Origin: Marinibaculum sp040216765
GTDB taxonomy: Bacteria > Pseudomonadota > Alphaproteobacteria > Ferrovibrionales > Ferrovibrionaceae
Reading direction: 5' to 3'
NCBI GenBank assembly: GCA_040216765.1
Contig: JAVJON010000015.1
Coordinates: forward strand, 124,001 to 188,000
Length of the DNA stretch: 64,000 bases
Shown here: positions 1-8,300 of the stretch, piece after piece
Position numbering within the stretch: the first letter of the stretch is position 1
Layout: each line of letters begins with the position of its first letter
Notes under the pieces: model-generated
What the model was told of the DNA's origin: nothing
Databases searched by the model: none
Seen by the model: only the letters and a program-made list of their open reading frames with translations
Translations under genes and position numbers: made by a program

Positions 1-660
1 GCCGCGGAACACGGCCTGCTGGTGGTGGAGGATGCCGCCCAGGCCTATGGCTCGAAGTTCCAGGACCGCCTGGCCGGCACCTTCGGCGATATCGGCTGCT
101 TCTCCACCCACCCGGCGAAGAACCTGAACGGCATCGGCGATGGCGGTTTCGTGGCCACGCGGAATGCCGCGATCGCCGAGCGGATCCGCCGCCTGCGCAG
201 CCATGGCACGACGCCGCAGGGCGTGGTGGAATTCGGCTTCGTCTCGCGCCTGGACAATGTGCAGGCCGCGGTGCTGCTGATGCGGCTGGGCCGCCTGCCC
301 GCGGTGGAGCGGCGCCGGCGGCGCAATGCCGGCCTCTACATGGAGCTTCTCGCCGGCAGCCCGGTCGGCTTCGTGCCGGAGCGCCAGCACGAATACCACA
401 CCTGGTCGACCTTCCGCGTCGAGGCGCCGGACCGCGACGGGCTGGCGGCGCATCTGCGCGACGCCGGCATCCAGACGGCGATGCACTATCCGGTGCCGAT
501 CCACCTGCAGCCCGCCGCCGCCGGCCTGGGCGGCAAGGCCGGCGACTTCCCGGAGACCGAGCGCCAGGCCGCCCTGACCCTGTCCCTGCCGGTCCACCAA
601 TGCCTGGACGAGGCCGCCATCGCGCGGGTCGCCGAGCAGGTCCTCGCCTACTACGCCTGA
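1..660 (+). CDS. DegT/DnrJ/EryC1/StrS-family sugar aminotransferase, 3' part only
   Basis: The gene enters the window already open (the frame runs from base 1), so only the C-terminal 219 residues are visible. The motif HPAKNLNGIGDGG carries the lysine expected to form the PLP internal aldimine (codon at 118-120), followed by the typical LRSHG and small-domain segments ending in LSLPVHQ. Family members transfer an amino group from glutamate to a keto sugar nucleotide for LPS, capsule or glycoprotein sugars. The rest of the island (a second aminotransferase, an SDR and GT41 transferases) supports a role in amino-sugar synthesis. The exact substrate cannot be read from this fragment. Confidence 0.9.
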   Translation, partial: AAEHGLLVVEDAAQAYGSKFQDRLAGTFGDIGCFSTHPAKNLNGIGDGGFVATRNAAIAERIRRLRSHGTTPQGVVEFGFVSRLDNVQAAVLLMRLGRLPAVERRRRRNAGLYMELLAGSPVGFVPERQHEYHTWSTFRVEAPDRDGLAAHLRDAGIQTAMHYPVPIHLQPAAAGLGGKAGDFPETERQAALTLSLPVHQCLDEAAIARVAEQVLAYYA

Positions 661-813
661 CCCGCGGGTCCGTCCTGCCGCATGTTCAATCGATTGAGAC
701 CGGCATCGGGATGGGCCACCGTGCCTGCCGCCACCATCGTCACCCGCGGGCCCGACCCGCGGGTCCATCCAGCCCCCATGCTCCATCGATTGAGACCGGC
801 AGCGAGATGGGCC
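659..813. repeat. Two imperfect direct repeats between convergent genes
   Basis: Two copies of a roughly 58-bp unit (about 659-717 and 754-813) begin 95 bp apart. Each starts with the perfect palindrome GACCCGCGGGTC and ends with ATCGATTGAGACCGGC plus a GATGGGCC-like tail. Copy 1 contains the palindrome CAATCGATTG. Short complementary arms inside each unit (for example TGCCG and CGGCA in copy 1) could fold in RNA. The location between two gene 3' ends suggests a bidirectional terminator or a REP-like dispersed element; this is inference. Confidence 0.6.
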
Positions 814-835
814 GGGCGCCCCGTTTCGCCCCGCA

Positions 836-2761
836 CTACCCCCGGCTGAACACCCGGGCGGTGTTGTAGACGGTCATTGCCAGCGATCGCGCATGGACCG
901 ACTTGGGGTCGTCGAACAGGTCGATCCCCGGCGGGCAGAACGGGTTGCGATAGTTCGTGCCGCCGAACCGGTAGCGGAGGTCGGGCTTCAGGCTGGGGCA
1001 GAGCAGGACCTCGACGATCGGCCGGACCGCGTCGCCGGATTCGGGTGCCCGATGGGTCACGGCGGTCGGATCGAACAGCAGCCAGGTGCCGCTTGCGCCG
1101 GAGATCGTCTGCCGCTGGCCTTTCAGGTCGATCAACTCCGAACCGAGCACCGGCCCCGCTTCGCCGGTCAGGTAGAGCAGCAGCTTGCAGATCGATTTCG
1201 GCAGGTTGTCGGCATGCCATTTCTGCGGGCCGCCCTGGAACGCCCCATGGGTCTGGTAGCAGCGCACGTTCAGCACCGTCCAGGGGGTCTGCAGTTCGCG
1301 CTCGATCTCCTCCCTGGACGCTTCCAGGAAGCCCATCAAGGCCGCCCGCTGCGCGTCGTCCGGCGCGAAATAGGACTGGTTCCGCCGCAGGCTTTCCAGT
1401 TCATGTTCCTTCAAGACCGTCTCGAAGCCGTCGGCGCGGCAATCGGCCCGTTCGAACTGGAAGGGCCGGTTGCGGAAGATCGATTCGATCGCGGGCCGCC
1501 AGGTGTCGGCGATTCGCCCGGTGGCATAGCCGTAGGACAGGAAATGGGTCGGCCGGCCGTCGGCGCGCAGCGCCCAGACCATGTCGGCATGGTACTCCCA
1601 GAGCAGGCCGTGCAGATGGAACAGGCCGAGCCGCACGTCGCGGGGCTCCAGGTTGGGCAGGTCCCGCGGGTGCCAGGCCGCGGCATTGGCCGCGGGAATC
1701 CGCTCCCCGACCATGCCGATCGACCGCGGCGACACCAGCCCGTCCCCGCCGGCGGCCAGGGCAGCGGGATCCGGCTGTCGCACGGCCTCGAAGAGGCGAT
1801 AGGCGGCCATGTCCCGCTCGATCGCAGGGATGCCGGCATGCCGCTGCAGGATCGGCCCCGGCTCCGCCGAGGCAAGCTGGAAGCCGGCCTGCTCGAGCGT
1901 GTCGCGGATGGCGACAGGGTCATGGCGATCGCGCCGCAGCTTGAGGACCAGGCTGCCGCCGGTTTTCAGAAGATGGCCGATCGCGCCGATCGCCGGTGCC
2001 AGGGCGAGATCGTCTGCCACCGCCCCGTCGCACAGGACCGCCAGCTCGATCGTCCCCGCCGGCAGGGGCGGCGGGCTGGCCGGGTCCGCCGGCCCGTGCA
2101 GCCGGGACGAATGCGGCGCCGCCGGCCCGGCCTGCGCCCAGAAGGGGTGCAGGAAGGGCCCCGGCGCGCCGTCGCCGCCAAAGAGCAGGCAGCGCGGCGG
2201 CAGCAGCAGGTTCGCCGCCAGGGCCGCCGCGGCATAGCCGGGCGATGTGGCGGCCATGCCGGAGCGGCGCAGCCCGGCGAACAGGCTCTCCGCATCGGCC
2301 CGGAACGCCGCCGGATCGGCATGGCCCACGAGGTTCTCGACCAGGGCGGACATTTGCATCTGGCGGCCGTCCGCCATCGCCGTCAGGCCCGGAAACGGCC
2401 CGAACAGGTCCCGCCCGGCGGTCAGGCGGTCCAGGACGTCCGTGGCGGCTGCACCGGGGCGGCCGCCGGGCAGCAGATCGCCGTCTGCGATGCCCTGCCG
2501 GACAAGCCGGATCGCCCGGTCCGGTCCGCCCGCGGCGCGCATTGCGGCGCCGGCAAGCGCCAGGAGGAAGGGTTCCGAACCGCCGTCGACAAGCCACGCC
2601 AGGGCCTGTTCCAGCCCGTCGGGATCGCGCTCCAGGACGGCCTCCCAGAGCGCCCGGTGCGCCGCGTCGTAGGTCAGGCCACCGGCCGGCAGCCGGTCGC
2701 CCCACCCGCGGTCCGCCTGCCCCTCGTCCCTCTGTCCATCGAAGATCGGGTTCTGCTGCAC
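836..2761 (-). CDS. Two-domain protein with phytanoyl-CoA/2OG-Fe(II) dioxygenase-like C-terminus
   Basis: The 641-residue product has an alanine-rich helical N-terminal half with a stretch resembling the end of a methyltransferase fold (GHLLKTGGSLVLKLRRDRHD). The C-terminal about 200 residues look like a cupin-type 2-oxoglutarate/Fe(II) oxygenase: KWHADN supplies an HxD pair, LLLYLTGE the usual core strand, and VTHRAPESGDAVRPIVEV the distal histidine and arginine. The start is GTG with AGGAG five bases upstream. It lies 33 bp downstream of a GT41 gene on the same strand, so the two are probably co-transcribed and the oxygenase may act on a sugar, lipid or protein of the same pathway. Substrate unknown. 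Confidence 0.65.
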   Translation of the reverse strand: MQQNPIFDGQRDEGQADRGWGDRLPAGGLTYDAAHRALWEAVLERDPDGLEQALAWLVDGGSEPFLLALAGAAMRAAGGPDRAIRLVRQGIADGDLLPGGRPGAAATDVLDRLTAGRDLFGPFPGLTAMADGRQMQMSALVENLVGHADPAAFRADAESLFAGLRRSGMAATSPGYAAAALAANLLLPPRCLLFGGDGAPGPFLHPFWAQAGPAAPHSSRLHGPADPASPPPLPAGTIELAVLCDGAVADDLALAPAIGAIGHLLKTGGSLVLKLRRDRHDPVAIRDTLEQAGFQLASAEPGPILQRHAGIPAIERDMAAYRLFEAVRQPDPAALAAGGDGLVSPRSIGMVGERIPAANAAAWHPRDLPNLEPRDVRLGLFHLHGLLWEYHADMVWALRADGRPTHFLSYGYATGRIADTWRPAIESIFRNRPFQFERADCRADGFETVLKEHELESLRRNQSYFAPDDAQRAALMGFLEASREEIERELQTPWTVLNVRCYQTHGAFQGGPQKWHADNLPKSICKLLLYLTGEAGPVLGSELIDLKGQRQTISGASGTWLLFDPTAVTHRAPESGDAVRPIVEVLLCPSLKPDLRYRFGGTNYRNPFCPPGIDLFDDPKSVHARSLAMTVYNTARVFSRG

Positions 2762-2794
2762 TTCGGCTCCTGTCGGCGCGTTCTACGGAGACGG

Positions 2795-4768
2795 TCAGCC
2801 GCGGCCCGGCTGCCGCTCCACCCAGTCCCGCCACATCCGGCGATAGGCGTCTTCGACCGCCTGAGTATAGAGCGCGACATTGCCGACGGGCGAGGCCGCG
2901 AATCGCGGCCGAAGCTCGCGCCGCAGCCGGCGGAGCAGCTCCCTGTTCGCGGCCAGGCCGCGTGCCAGCGCGACATAGCCGGCCTTGTCCGACGCGACCA
3001 GGCCAGGAAAGCCGAGCGCCGAGAGGATCGCCACGCCGAGGCGGCTGGCCGGGATGCGGCCTGCCATGGCAATCACCGGCGCGCCCATCCACAGGGCCTC
3101 GCAGGTGGTGGTGCCGCCGCAATAGGGGAACGGGTCGAGCGCGATATCGACCTCGCCATAGGCTTCCAGGTGCCGGATATGCGGGGTCTCGCCGCGGAAC
3201 ACCAGGCGTTCCGGGGCGATGCCGCGGGCGGTCATGACCTGGCGGAAGCGCGCCTGGTTGGCGGGGTCCTCCATCCGCGCGCCCTTCAGCAGCAGGCGGC
3301 TGCCCGGGGTGCCCTGCAGGATCTCCGCCCAGACCTCCAGCACCTCGCCGGACACCTTCGCCAGCCGGTTGAGGCAGCCGAAGGTCACCGCGCCAAGGCT
3401 GTCGGCCGGCAGCGGCGCGACGTCCGGCGCGTAGTGCGGCGCCTCGAAACAGAGCAGGCAGGGCAGGTCGGCGATCTCCTCGGCATAGAGATGCCGCTCC
3501 GCGGCCGGCACCAGGTAGGGGTCGGCGAAGAAATAGTCCATGGCCTCCAGCCCCGTGCTGGTGGCATGGCCCCAGGCCGTCACCTGGACCGGCGCCGGCT
3601 TGCGGGCGAAGGCCAGCAGCCGGTTGCCGGCGGTATGGCCGGACAGGTCGACCAGGATGTCGATGCCGTCCTCGCGGATGCGGGCCGCCAATGCCGCATC
3701 GGACAGGTGCCCGACCCGAAGGAACCGGGTCTGCTGGACGAACATGGCGGTCCGGAAATCCTCGCCCACGGTGGTGGAATAGCAGGTCACGTCGAACCTG
3801 CTCCGGTCATGGCCCAGCACGATCGGGCCGAACAGGGCGGAGGCGGAATGCACCTTGAAGTCGGCGGAGACATAGCCGATCCGCAGCTTGCGATCGAGCG
3901 TCGCGGGATTGCGATGCGGTTCGCGTTCCGCGAACAACGGGCGCTCGTGCCGCTCCTGCCACAGCCGTCGCTCGGCCTGGTGCGCGGCGACGTCCAGGTC
4001 CGGCAGGAAATCCAGGCAGAAGATCAGGTTCGAATGATTGCCGGGGGCGGCGGGATCCACGTCCAGGGCGCGCCGCAGCAGCGCCACCCCCTCCGTCACA
4101 TGGCCCTGGTCGCGCAGGGTCAGGGCGAGGTTCGCCATGGCGTCGGCATAGTCCGGCTTGAGCGCGATGGCCTGGCGATAGGCCGCCGCCGCGGCCGACA
4201 TGTCGCCGGTGAAGCGCAGGGCGCTCGCCAGGTTGTTCACCAGGCCGGGCTCGTCCGGGCGAATCGCCACCGCGCGGCGATAGGCCAGGATCGCCGGCTC
4301 GTACTGCCGGCAGGCGAGCAGCGCATTGCCATGCGCGCAATGCAGGTCCGGATCCTCGGGCGACAGCTCCGCCGCCCGGGCGAAGAACGGCAGCGAGTCC
4401 TCGATGCGCCCCAGGTGACGCAGGCAGTTGGCGATGCCCAGGGCCGGCGCGTGCCGGGAGGGCGCGGTCCGGGCGGCGTCCTGATAGGCCGCCAGCGCCT
4501 CCTCGAACCGATGAATATTGGCCAGCGCATGGCCGAGATTGAGGGGCGGGCTCGGTTCCGACGGGGCCAGCGCCGCCGCGGCACGGAAATGGCGCGCGGC
4601 CTCGGCGAAGCGCTCCCGGCCGAACTCGAAGGCGCCGGCGCAGACCAGCAGCTGCACATTGTCCGGCAGCGCGGCCAGCATCTGGCCGTAGAGGGCTTCC
4701 GCCTCGGCATCCCGCCCGTCGCTCTGCAGCGCGCGGGCCCGGGCCAGGCCATCGGTCAAGGTCTGCAT
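2795..4768 (-). CDS. TPR-containing O-GlcNAc-transferase-like (GT41/SPINDLY) glycosyltransferase
   Basis: The 657-residue protein has TPR units across residues about 1-270 and a GT41 catalytic region at about 293-650. Visible hallmarks are GYVSADFKVH (His307 at the OGT catalytic-base position), GHTAGNRLLAFARKPAPVQ, FGCLNRLAK (Lys471, equivalent to the diphosphate-binding lysine of human OGT), and the donor-binding loop YCGGTTTCEALWMG at about 549-562. Family members transfer a sugar from a nucleotide donor to Ser/Thr of cytoplasmic or exported proteins. It is transcribed away from the giant repeat protein and shares the divergent 582-bp intergenic region with it. Donor and target are not determinable from sequence. 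Confidence 0.88.
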   Translation of the reverse strand: MQTLTDGLARARALQSDGRDAEAEALYGQMLAALPDNVQLLVCAGAFEFGRERFAEAARHFRAAAALAPSEPSPPLNLGHALANIHRFEEALAAYQDAARTAPSRHAPALGIANCLRHLGRIEDSLPFFARAAELSPEDPDLHCAHGNALLACRQYEPAILAYRRAVAIRPDEPGLVNNLASALRFTGDMSAAAAAYRQAIALKPDYADAMANLALTLRDQGHVTEGVALLRRALDVDPAAPGNHSNLIFCLDFLPDLDVAAHQAERRLWQERHERPLFAEREPHRNPATLDRKLRIGYVSADFKVHSASALFGPIVLGHDRSRFDVTCYSTTVGEDFRTAMFVQQTRFLRVGHLSDAALAARIREDGIDILVDLSGHTAGNRLLAFARKPAPVQVTAWGHATSTGLEAMDYFFADPYLVPAAERHLYAEEIADLPCLLCFEAPHYAPDVAPLPADSLGAVTFGCLNRLAKVSGEVLEVWAEILQGTPGSRLLLKGARMEDPANQARFRQVMTARGIAPERLVFRGETPHIRHLEAYGEVDIALDPFPYCGGTTTCEALWMGAPVIAMAGRIPASRLGVAILSALGFPGLVASDKAGYVALARGLAANRELLRRLRRELRPRFAASPVGNVALYTQAVEDAYRRMWRDWVERQPGRG

Positions 4769-4970
4769 GTGCGGGGCTACCTGCGATCGGCATGCGGGGG
4801 TGGCGACGGACCGCGATCGGGGACGGCGACGGCGCCCCGGTCGACGATCGGGACCGTTTAGCCCGGCCGCCCGGCGGGCCGCAATGCCGGGCAGCGCCGG
4901 CGCCCGGACCGGCGACCGTGCGGCCAGGGGGAAATCTTCCGGCTAACGTGGCATTTCTGCACCAGAACGG

Positions 4971-5003
4971 CGCAGCCGCCAGGACCATGGCCCGGCGGCT
5001 GCG
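4971..5003. repeat. Perfect 10-bp inverted repeat with 13-nt loop
   Basis: CGCAGCCGCC at 4971-4980 is exactly complementary to GGCGGCTGCG at 4994-5003. No T-run follows on either strand, so it is not a standard intrinsic terminator. It may be a regulatory hairpin in the leader of one of the divergent genes, or a protein-binding site. Confidence 0.55.
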
Positions 5004-5154
5004 GACGGTCTGCCCGGCGCCCCGGGCCGCTACCTGAATACCCCCGCAGGCCGCGCCGTCAGCCGCAGAAAACCGCCATTGAACGCAGCGGCGGGCGCGG
5101 ATGGCACAGCGGGCGAGGCGAAGCGGGCAGGTCCACCCGCCCCAGTACAGTATT

Positions 5155-5174
5155 CCGCGCCGGCGCCGGCGCGG
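5155..5174. repeat. 20-bp perfect palindrome upstream of the giant gene
   Basis: Bases 5155-5174 (arms CCGCGCCGGC and GCCGGCGCGG) read identically on both strands, ending about 60 bp upstream of the predicted -35 element. It could bind a dimeric regulator or form a cruciform. Chance palindromy is higher than usual in such GC-only sequence, so the functional claim is weak. Confidence 0.45.
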
Positions 5175-5232
5175 CCTGCAGGACGGTGCCGGGGAGGAAA
5201 TAAAAACGGCCTCAATCAGCCGCTTAGACTGC

Positions 5233-5261
5233 TTGCGGCCCCAAGACGATCTGGATACTAT
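5233..5261 (+). promoter_or_regulatory. Sigma70-like promoter for the giant repeat gene
   Basis: TTGCGG (5233-5238) and TACTAT (5256-5261) are separated by exactly 17 bases. They lie about 90 bp before the ATG at 5351, in the most AT-containing part of the intergenic region. A purine-rich AGGGG ends at 5340, ten bases before the start codon, and is the likely ribosome-binding site. Confidence 0.55.
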
Positions 5262-5350
5262 GCTCGCATCTTTGCCGCACATGGGGCCGAGGCGCTCGCT
5301 GCGTCCCTGCTGGTGCCAATGCGAATTTTCAGGTCAGGGGATCGACAACG

Positions 5351-8300
5351 ATGACCACAGTCACCATTACCGGCACGACCGGCTCGGATTCCGTAACGCT
5401 TTCGGCTGTGGCGACGCAGGTCATCTGGTCGTCGGCCAACGGCGGCGACCAGATCACGTTCACCGCCAACAGTGACACCGAACTCCTCGTCGCAACGGCG
5501 GCGGGCAACTACACCCTGATCAGCGGCGGCGGTAACGACAGCGTCGGCTTCTCGGTGGCGAACTCGACCCGGGTCTCCGGGATCGAAACCCTGATCGGCT
5601 CGACCACGGTCGACCAGATCACGATCTCTGCGGCCTCTACGATGACCGCGGCGAATATCGAGACACTGATCGGCTCGGCCAGCGCCGATGCGATCACCCT
5701 CTCCGCCGCCAACACCATCACTGTCGCCGCGCTGGACACCATCATCGGCTCGGCCAGCGCCGAACTCGTGACCCTCAGCGGCGCCAACACGATCGTCCGC
5801 GCCGCCAATCTTGACACCGTGATCGGCTCCGCAAGTGCCGACAGCGTGACCTTCTCCGCCGCGAACACGGTCACGGCCGCCCTGCTGGACACGATCATCG
5901 GCTCGGCCAGCGCCGACCTGGTGACTCTCAGCGGCGCCAACACGGTCGGCGCGGCCGCCAATATCGACACCCTGATCGGCTCCAGCAGCGCCGATAGCGT
6001 GACCTTCTCGGCCGCCAATTCGGTGACGGTGTCGGGCGTTGAGACGCTGATCGGCTCCGCCAGTGCCGACCAGATTACCTTTTCTGCTGCCAACACCGTC
6101 ACTGTCTCGGCGCTGGACAGCATCATCGGTTCGGCCAGCGCGGAGCTCGTGACCCTCAGTGGCGCCAGCACGATCGTCAGCGCCGCCAATCTCGACACGC
6201 TGATCGGCTCCGCCAGCGCGGACAGCGTAACGTTCTCCGCCGCGAACACGGTGACGGTCGCCCTGCTGGACTCGATCATCGGCTCGGCCAGCGCCGACCT
6301 GGTGACTCTCAGCGGCGCCGACACCGTCGCCAGCGCAGCCAATATCGACACCCTGATCGGCTCCACCGGCGCCGACAGCGTGACCTTCTCGGCCGCGAAT
6401 TCGGTGACGGTGTCGGGCGTCGAGACGCTGATCGGTTCCGTCAGTGCCGACCAGATTACCTTTTCTGCTGCCAACACCGTCACTGTCTCGGCGCTGGACA
6501 GCATCATCGGTTCGGCCAGTGCGGAGCTCGTGACCCTCAGTGGCGCCAACACGATCCTCCGGGCCGCCAATCTCGACACGGTGATCGGCTCGGCCAGCGC
6601 GGACAGCGTGACCTTCTCCGCCGCTAACACGGTGACGGTCGCCCTGCTGGACACGATCATCGGTTCGGCCAGCGCCGACCTCGTGACCCTCAGCGGTGCC
6701 AGCACGGTCGGCGCGGCCGCCAATATCGATACCCTGATCGGCTCCAGCAGCGCCGACGCGGTGACCTTCTCGGCCGCGAACTCCGTGACGGTCGGCGCCG
6801 TCGAGACGTTGATCGGTTCCGTCAGCAGCGACCAGGTGACCTTCTCCGGCGGCAGCACTGTCACGATCAGCGCGCTGGACACCTTGATCGGCTCCTCGAG
6901 CTCGGAACTGGTCACCCTCTCCGGCGCCACCACGATCGGGCAGGCGTCGAACCTCGACACGATCGTCGGCTCCGCCAGTGCCGACTCGATCACCTTCTCC
7001 GGCGCCAACACGGTGACCGTGGCGAACCTCGACACGGTCATCGGTTCGGCCAGTGCCGACCTCGTGACCTTCAGCGGCGCCAATACGGTCGCCCGGATGG
7101 CCAACATCGACACCCTGGTCGGCTCCAGCGGTTCCGATCTCGTTGCCTTCTCGGCCGCCAACACCATCACCGTGTCCGCCGTCGAGTCGATTTTCGGCTC
7201 CGCCAGCGTCGACCTGGTGACGATGAGCACTGCCGGTTCGGTCACGACGACCGCACTGGACACCCTTATCGGTAGCACCGGCACGGACCAGGTCAGCTTC
7301 TCCGCGGCACAGTCGACGACGGTCTCCGCGATCGAGTCCCTGATCGGCTCCGCGTCGAACGACCAGGTCACCCTGTCCGCCGCGACCACGGCCACCATCA
7401 CGTCGATCGAGACCCTGGTCGGCAGCGCCTCGGCCGAAACCATCACCCTCACCGCCGCGGCGTCGGTGACCGCGACGGCGATCGACACCCTGATCGGCTC
7501 CTCCGCGACCGAGAACATCACCCTCGGCGCCGCGCAGTCCTCCGGCATCTTCAACCTGCTGAGCGGCGACAGTGACGTGCTGGCCCTGGCGGCCGGCGGC
7601 AACACGATCTCGGCCTTCAATATCGACACCCTGCTCGGCGGCGGCGGCACCGACAACGTGACCCTCGGCGGCGCAAGCTCCCAGTCGGTCACCGTCTCGG
7701 CGATCGAGAGCCTGATCGGCAGCACGAGCATCACCGAGCAGATCACCGTCAGCGCTGCGTCGACGATGACCCTGGTGAACATCAACAGCGTGATCGGCTC
7801 GGCCAGCAACGACCGCATCACCCTCAGCGGCGCGGCCACGTTGACGGCCTCTGCCCTGGACACCCTGATCGGCAGCGCGAGCGCGGAAACGGTCACCCTG
7901 ACGGCCGCGAGCACGATGAACGTGTCGGCCATCGACACCCTGATCGGCTCGGCGAGCGCCGACCGCGTCACGTTGAGCGCTGCGAACACCATCACGATCT
8001 CCGCCCTGGACACCCTCGTCGGCTCGGCCTCGGCGGAGCTGGTGACGATCAGTGCCGCCAGCACCCTCACGACCGGGCTGATCGACACCCTGATCGGCTC
8101 GGCCTCCGCCGACCAGATCACCTTGAGCGGCGCCAACACGATCTCGGTGTCCGCCCTGGACACCCTGATCGGCTCGGCTTCGGCGGAGCTGGTGACGATC
8201 ACCGGCGGCGGCACGGTCACCGTGTCGGCGCTCGACACGATCCTCGGCACGGCATCGGCCGAGCAGATCAACCTGACCACGGCGACGGCGTCGACGGTGT

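Larger units (their letters stand above)
4769..5350. other. Divergent intergenic region (582 bp) before the giant repeat gene
   Basis: I find no convincing gene here; the open frames lack recognisable protein features. The region holds two strong inverted repeats (4971-5003 and 5155-5174) and a good sigma70-like promoter (5233-5261), annotated separately. The last about 150 bases are less GC-rich than their surroundings, as expected for a promoter and leader. A promoter for the leftward GT41 gene should also lie here, but I could not pick one out. Confidence 0.6.

Noticed and set aside
893..4861. 1,322-codon plus-strand frame opposite the dioxygenase-like and GT41 genes
   Set aside because: Gln/Arg/Gly-rich translation without domains; it is the complement of two well-supported genes.
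4948..4964. Possible sigma54 promoter (TGGCATTTCTGCA)
   Set aside because: GG and GC are seven bases apart rather than the required ten.
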